A stretch of 64,000 bases of DNA from Paenibacillus etheri (GTDB lineage Bacteria > Bacillota > Bacilli > Paenibacillales > Paenibacillaceae): contig NZ_LCZJ02000023.1 of assembly GCF_001012825.1 (NCBI RefSeq), forward strand, positions 62,001-126,000, in the 5' to 3' direction. Shown here piece by piece: positions 60,781 through 64,000 of this stretch. Below the pieces are notes generated by a model. The model searched no databases and was not told the origin of the DNA. It saw only the letters and a program-made list of their open reading frames with translations. The stretch's first letter is position 1. The number at the start of each line of letters is the position of its first letter. A program made the translations under genes and the position numbers.

Positions 60781-61520
60781 ACGGATACCCCCTTCTCCGC
60801 TTTGACTTGCCCTTTAATTAAGGAACCCACTGCCATGCCGATCAACATAGCTATAAGGATCGAAGAGTTTCCCAGCAATGGGTTCAGTAGCCAAGATGAT
60901 CCTGCAGCTGATAAACAAATAGCCATATTCCGTAAGCTGCCTTTCAATTGAGGTACAACAAGTGCAATCAGCAAGGCATATAATGAAGTGTTTAGTGCCG
61001 GTAAATATAAAGCTGGGATATAGGAAGCAAGAGTTATCCCCGAAGCCGTTGCTATCAGGTTAGCGACATATGGAGGGATTTGTAGGCCCAACAGATAAGG
61101 AAGTCCTAAGAGCTGGTTCATTTTTTCATTCTCCGTTTTACGATTTGCTTCTTCTCGAGGGATCATACTAACTGCATACACCTCTTCTGTTAGACTGAAG
61201 CCAATCCAAGTTCTCGCTAGTACACTGATATTACGATTTAGCTGCCCTCCAAAGGATAAGCTGATAAACAGATATCTTAAGTTAATGATCAGGGTAAGCA
61301 GTAAAATCACTGGAGCGGCTGCTCCTGCGGCAAGCATTTTCACACCGATAAATTGACTAGCCCCCGCAAATACGAGCGCTGACAATAAGAATACTTCCAG
61401 ACTTCCTAGACCTAACCCCTTACCGACCAATCCAAACGTAAAGCAAGCTGGGATAAATCCTGCAACAATTGCGACAGAATCTTTAAGCCCTGTTCTAAAC
61501 ATCTCTTTCTGATCATTCAT
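60777..61520 (-). CDS. azlC: AzlC branched-chain amino acid exporter subunit
   Basis: A 247-residue membrane protein with six or seven helices and AzlC motifs: AGFIPACFTFGLVGKGLGL, VFAGASQFIGVKML and TWIGFSLTEEVYAVS. First gene of azlC-azlD-mocR. In Bacillus this exporter gives resistance to 4-azaleucine; here it probably relieves amino-acid excess under control of the MocR protein. Confidence 0.94.
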   Translation of the reverse strand: MNDQKEMFRTGLKDSVAIVAGFIPACFTFGLVGKGLGLGSLEVFLLSALVFAGASQFIGVKMLAAGAAAPVILLLTLIINLRYLFISLSFGGQLNRNISVLARTWIGFSLTEEVYAVSMIPREEANRKTENEKMNQLLGLPYLLGLQIPPYVANLIATASGITLASYIPALYLPALNTSLYALLIALVVPQLKGSLRNMAICLSAAGSSWLLNPLLGNSSILIAMLIGMAVGSLIKGQVKAEKGVSV

Positions 61521-61628
61521 AAGTTTCTCTCTCCCTTATCGTTGTTACTAGAGAGAGCATACTTGGATACAGATCCAGTGGAAATAACCGCATTGGTGCG
61601 TATGTACCATACCAATTTCTTTTCTCGC

Positions 61629-61653
61629 AAAAAAGGCCGCCCTCTAGAGAGCG
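61629..61653 (-). terminator. Terminator after the two-P-loop ATPase gene
   Basis: CGCTCT and AGGGCG pair around CTAG (one G-U) on the minus strand, followed by GCC and six T residues, 16 bases past the stop codon. Confidence 0.65.
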
Positions 61654-61668
61654 ATCTTAAATGAAGGA

Positions 61669-62772
61669 TTAAACCTCCAGTGGACTTTCAACAATCTCGT
61701 TGATTTCGTCTAAAATCTGCGATTTAATCTGGTCTACACGATCAAAATCCACGGTTGAAGTATAGATTTGCTTTAACGCGACTAGGAATACTTTTGCGTC
61801 TGTCAGATGTTGTGTGGATTGTTTCATGGTGCTCGAATACCGCTCTTTAATGCCGGCTATAGCTTCGGAATATTCTTCATCTGTACCGGGCTGTATACAG
61901 CGGGAATACATATCGACGATCTCGTCGGTGTCTCGATCTGGATAGTATTCATGTGGAGCCGTGCTATCAAAAATAGCAAATCGAAGCTCACGCACTATAA
62001 TCATATCAAGGCTATTTGGATCGAAGCCACAGTGGTAAATTTCAACATCGAAACCACGCTTGATGCCTTCAGCCGCTATTTTCTTCAACAGTGTAGATTT
62101 TCCGGAGCCCGCACGTCCTTTAACCAGATATCTTTTTAGTCCTGAGGTTAGATTAGGAACAAAATCCACTGCCCCCTTAGGCGTCGCCGCACCTAAAAAA
62201 CGATGATCTACCCGGCTGGATTTTTCAGATGTCTGATCATCATACAGATGCTGAATATACTCCTGTGTCAGCTCATCGGCTGCTTGAAAATTCATTTTCG
62301 CGATATAAATCGCTTCCCATTCGTCATGAATGCGAAGAGCTTCAGCAAAGCCAGCATAAGCCAATTCATGTTCTTGTTTAATGGCTCCGACTAAATTATC
62401 GATTTCCAACTTCTGCTGGCTCAACTGGAACTGATCAGCGACCTGCTCCAAATCTACGAATACGATGGACTCTTCAGGCAGTTCAGGGTTTATTACACGC
62501 GGAGCTGTTCCATCCACAATTCCTATATTTAATTTGGGAATAATCACACCGTCGAATGAATCGTTATCTGATGCAGTGTGGATGAACCAGATCTCATAGC
62601 CTTGTTGATTCAGCTGCTCTCCGATTTCTCTAATCAGTTTGGTCTGCTCCGTACCTGGGCCTCCTTTTAAAACATACAGACGAGTTAAACTTTGCAATGA
62701 CGACTCATAGAGGCTGTAAAAGCCGTGAGCCGTATTGCCGCCAGCAAAGAAATTGAGGATTGTTCCGTTCAT
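61669..62772 (-). CDS. Two-P-loop ATPase of the PRK06851 type
   Basis: A 367-residue protein made of two P-loop NTPase halves. The second has a standard Walker A, GRAGSGKST (219-227); the first reads GGPGTEQT (37-44) and lacks the usual Lys. Opening NGTILNFFAGGNTAHGF and repeated DGTAPR/DSTAPHEYYPDRD elements match a Firmicutes family of unknown function. The ATG at 62772 has GGAAAGGTG seven bases ahead; the frame 12 codons upstream lacks a site. Single gene. Confidence 0.85.
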   Translation of the reverse strand: MNGTILNFFAGGNTAHGFYSLYESSLQSLTRLYVLKGGPGTEQTKLIREIGEQLNQQGYEIWFIHTASDNDSFDGVIIPKLNIGIVDGTAPRVINPELPEESIVFVDLEQVADQFQLSQQKLEIDNLVGAIKQEHELAYAGFAEALRIHDEWEAIYIAKMNFQAADELTQEYIQHLYDDQTSEKSSRVDHRFLGAATPKGAVDFVPNLTSGLKRYLVKGRAGSGKSTLLKKIAAEGIKRGFDVEIYHCGFDPNSLDMIIVRELRFAIFDSTAPHEYYPDRDTDEIVDMYSRCIQPGTDEEYSEAIAGIKERYSSTMKQSTQHLTDAKVFLVALKQIYTSTVDFDRVDQIKSQILDEINEIVESPLEV

Positions 62773-62863
62773 AATCGCACACCTTTCCGGGCTAATGTCA
62801 TGGTTCATATTTCATCGTATTATGGTTCGCTGGGAAAGGTGACACTTTAAGTAAGATGTGGTC

Positions 62864-63319
62864 TTACTTCACAAAACGATCCATAAATCTCTTAATGACT
62901 GGAACATCAGGAGGTGATAACTCACTAGGCAATTCTCCATAATTAAAAAAACGGACTTCTTGCACTTCAATCCCATCTTCTTTAAGCACACCGTCAAATT
63001 CTGTACATAGGTAAGCGGCTACAACATTATATACTTCATCACCGTTTGGATATTTGTAATAAAGTTCTTGTCCAGAGAACATGTCGAACAATTCAAGTCC
63101 TCTGGCTTGTAAACCTGTCTCCTCAAAAAGCTCCCTTCTAGCAACCTCTTCCAAAGTCTCTCCAAGCTCCATCGATCCACCTGGCAACCCCCAGCAACCG
63201 TTGTCCGTTCTACGTTGTAATAGTAATTGTTGCTCGCTACACAACAAAACACAGGCTCCTGCCATAATAAGCGGCCTCGAACCTACTAGTTTTCTTAGCC
63301 CCATGATATAGTCGCTCAA
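62864..63319 (-). CDS. Nudix hydrolase (YjhB-like)
   Basis: A 151-residue Nudix protein with GSMELGETLEEVARRELFEE and TGL. The N-terminal MSDYIMGLRKLVGSRPLIM is the usual opening of this subgroup, so I favour the TTG at 63319, although the AGAAGGG site is 11 bases away; a GTG four codons earlier (63331) overlaps the site. Confidence 0.88.
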   Translation of the reverse strand: MSDYIMGLRKLVGSRPLIMAGACVLLCSEQQLLLQRRTDNGCWGLPGGSMELGETLEEVARRELFEETGLQARGLELFDMFSGQELYYKYPNGDEVYNVVAAYLCTEFDGVLKEDGIEVQEVRFFNYGELPSELSPPDVPVIKRFMDRFVK

Positions 63320-63637
63320 TTGAAACAACACCCTTCTACTTTTAACTATTCTCTTTAAAAAAGATATGCATGTTTACTATATTCCACTATATAGAAATGA
63401 TACTGTATACTATACCATTTTATCTCAAGGTAAAAAGATGTGGAGTCATCTACAATGAAAAATCAAAACACAATAACCAGCAACCAGAATGGGTGAGTTT
63501 GATATATAAATTAATTAGCTAATTAAAATAACTAGTCAGTATAATCATGAGGCACATTTCTACAATTGTACTATATCCTCATCGTCAGATGAGTAACAAA
63601 AAACACAAGTTCGCACATGTTAATAATGAGTTTTTTA
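63320..63637. other. AT-rich intergenic region
   Basis: No gene is supported here. It holds a 16-base perfect palindrome, TTAATTAGCTAATTAA (63511-63526), and a small hairpin CTCATC-GTCA-GATGAG. A 13-codon frame from about 63454 (MKNQNTITSNQNG) has no convincing ribosome site. The region marks a drop in GC content towards the right edge. Confidence 0.5.
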
Positions 63638-64000
63638 TTAGTGTTCAATCGTGATACTGCCTCCGATAGGTACATTCAATTCTTCAAGTTGATTAATAAT
63701 AGTAATTCTGTTTACCTTATTGCCAAAACAGTCCTTAACTATAACATTGTAATTAGTGGGAACTGTATTATTAATAATAATAGTATCACGGTAACTACCA
63801 TTGAATACTACGACGTCATTTCCTACAATATCTACAATATTAATAGGCGGGAGAAGAAAAACAAATCTCTTATCAGTTCCTTCAACAAGCATTGAGGTGT
63901 TGGCGGGATTTAACGGAATACGAAAATTTTTGAATGTCTCCAGATTTTCTTTGTAAAAAGAATTATAGTACTTTATCACTTTTTTGATTTCTTCAGACAA
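63638..64000 (-). CDS. C-terminal part of an unrecognised protein, cut by window edge
   Basis: At least 120 residues ending ...VPIGGSITIEH; the frame is still open at 64000, where the first codon is TTG, so the gene probably starts outside. The N-terminal 40 residues are helical (KKVIKYYNSFYKENLETF), followed by a beta-rich C-terminal domain (VVVFNGSYRDTIIINN), the kind of module found at the end of glycosidases or surface proteins. Base composition is clearly more AT-rich than the neighbouring genes. Function not assigned. Confidence 0.55.
   Translation of the reverse strand: MSEEIKKVIKYYNSFYKENLETFKNFRIPLNPANTSMLVEGTDKRFVFLLPPINIVDIVGNDVVVFNGSYRDTIIINNTVPTNYNVIVKDCFGNKVNRITIINQLEELNVPIGGSITIEH

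Noticed and set aside
62849-62869. 8-bp hairpin at the end of the last Nudix gene as a terminator.
   Set aside because: It overlaps the stop codon and lacks a U-tract on the minus strand.
63454-63495. A 13-codon micro-gene in the right-hand intergenic region.
   Set aside because: No clear ribosome site or conservation evidence.

Overview
The window looks like chromosomal DNA of a spore-forming, low-to-moderate-GC Gram-positive bacterium, most likely Paenibacillus. The support is a GerA/GerC/GerB germinant-receptor operon, a 2Duf-like spore membrane protein with its small DUF1657 partner, a YesM/YesN two-component system beside an LplB/YtcP-type sugar ABC transporter, strong AGGAGG ribosome sites, frequent TTG/GTG starts, and a repeat type I remember from Paenibacillus. 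No rRNA, tRNA, phage, insertion sequence or CRISPR array was seen.

Layout. 0-0.35 kb: 3'-truncated ferritin. 0.5-1.8 kb: lipoprotein NagZ-like glycosidase. 1.8-7.6 kb: operon for a large secreted beta-rich protein plus a MacAB-like ABC exporter (ATPase, permease, adaptor). 7.8-11.2 kb: MoxR/DUF58/DUF4129 operon. 11.3-15.0 kb: germinant receptor operon in A-C-B order. 15.1-16.4 kb: 2Duf-like protein and DUF1657 protein, divergently transcribed. 16.5-23.7 kb: YesM/YesN sensor-regulator and a CcpA-controlled carbohydrate ABC importer. 24-28.2 kb: sulfur module (split YeeE/YedE transporter, two TusA-like proteins, a thioredoxin reductase-thioredoxin fusion, LysR regulator). 28.2-38.9 kb: AT-rich accessory run of single genes (Nudix, PhzF, DUF5071, serine hydrolase, GNAT, ClbS-like, PPOX flavoprotein, phosphotransferase, HAD) with three decayed genes. 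39-44.4 kb: sugar/polyol catabolism (two Gfo/Idh/MocA dehydrogenases, a TIM-barrel isomerase, AraC and LacI regulators). 44.5-48 kb: LysR/EamA pair and a DHA2 exporter. 48.2-53.5 kb: cell-envelope cluster with a stalk-domain protein, a VanX-like dipeptidase and two closely related secreted proteins around a PadR/SDR operon. 53.8-55.9 kb: an LmrA/LmrB-like regulator-exporter operon. 56-63.3 kb: DUF4395, Nudix, protein-kinase-like, PQ-loop, AzlC/AzlD/MocR and a two-P-loop ATPase. 63.6-64 kb: AT-rich partial gene.

The points most worth following are the sulfur module, the paired secreted proteins with a PadR operator, the 2Duf/DUF1657 spore locus, and a LacI-family gene that seems to begin at an ATC codon downstream of its own promoter and operator. 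All calls come from reading the sequence alone; family names are from memory of conserved motifs and no database search was run.
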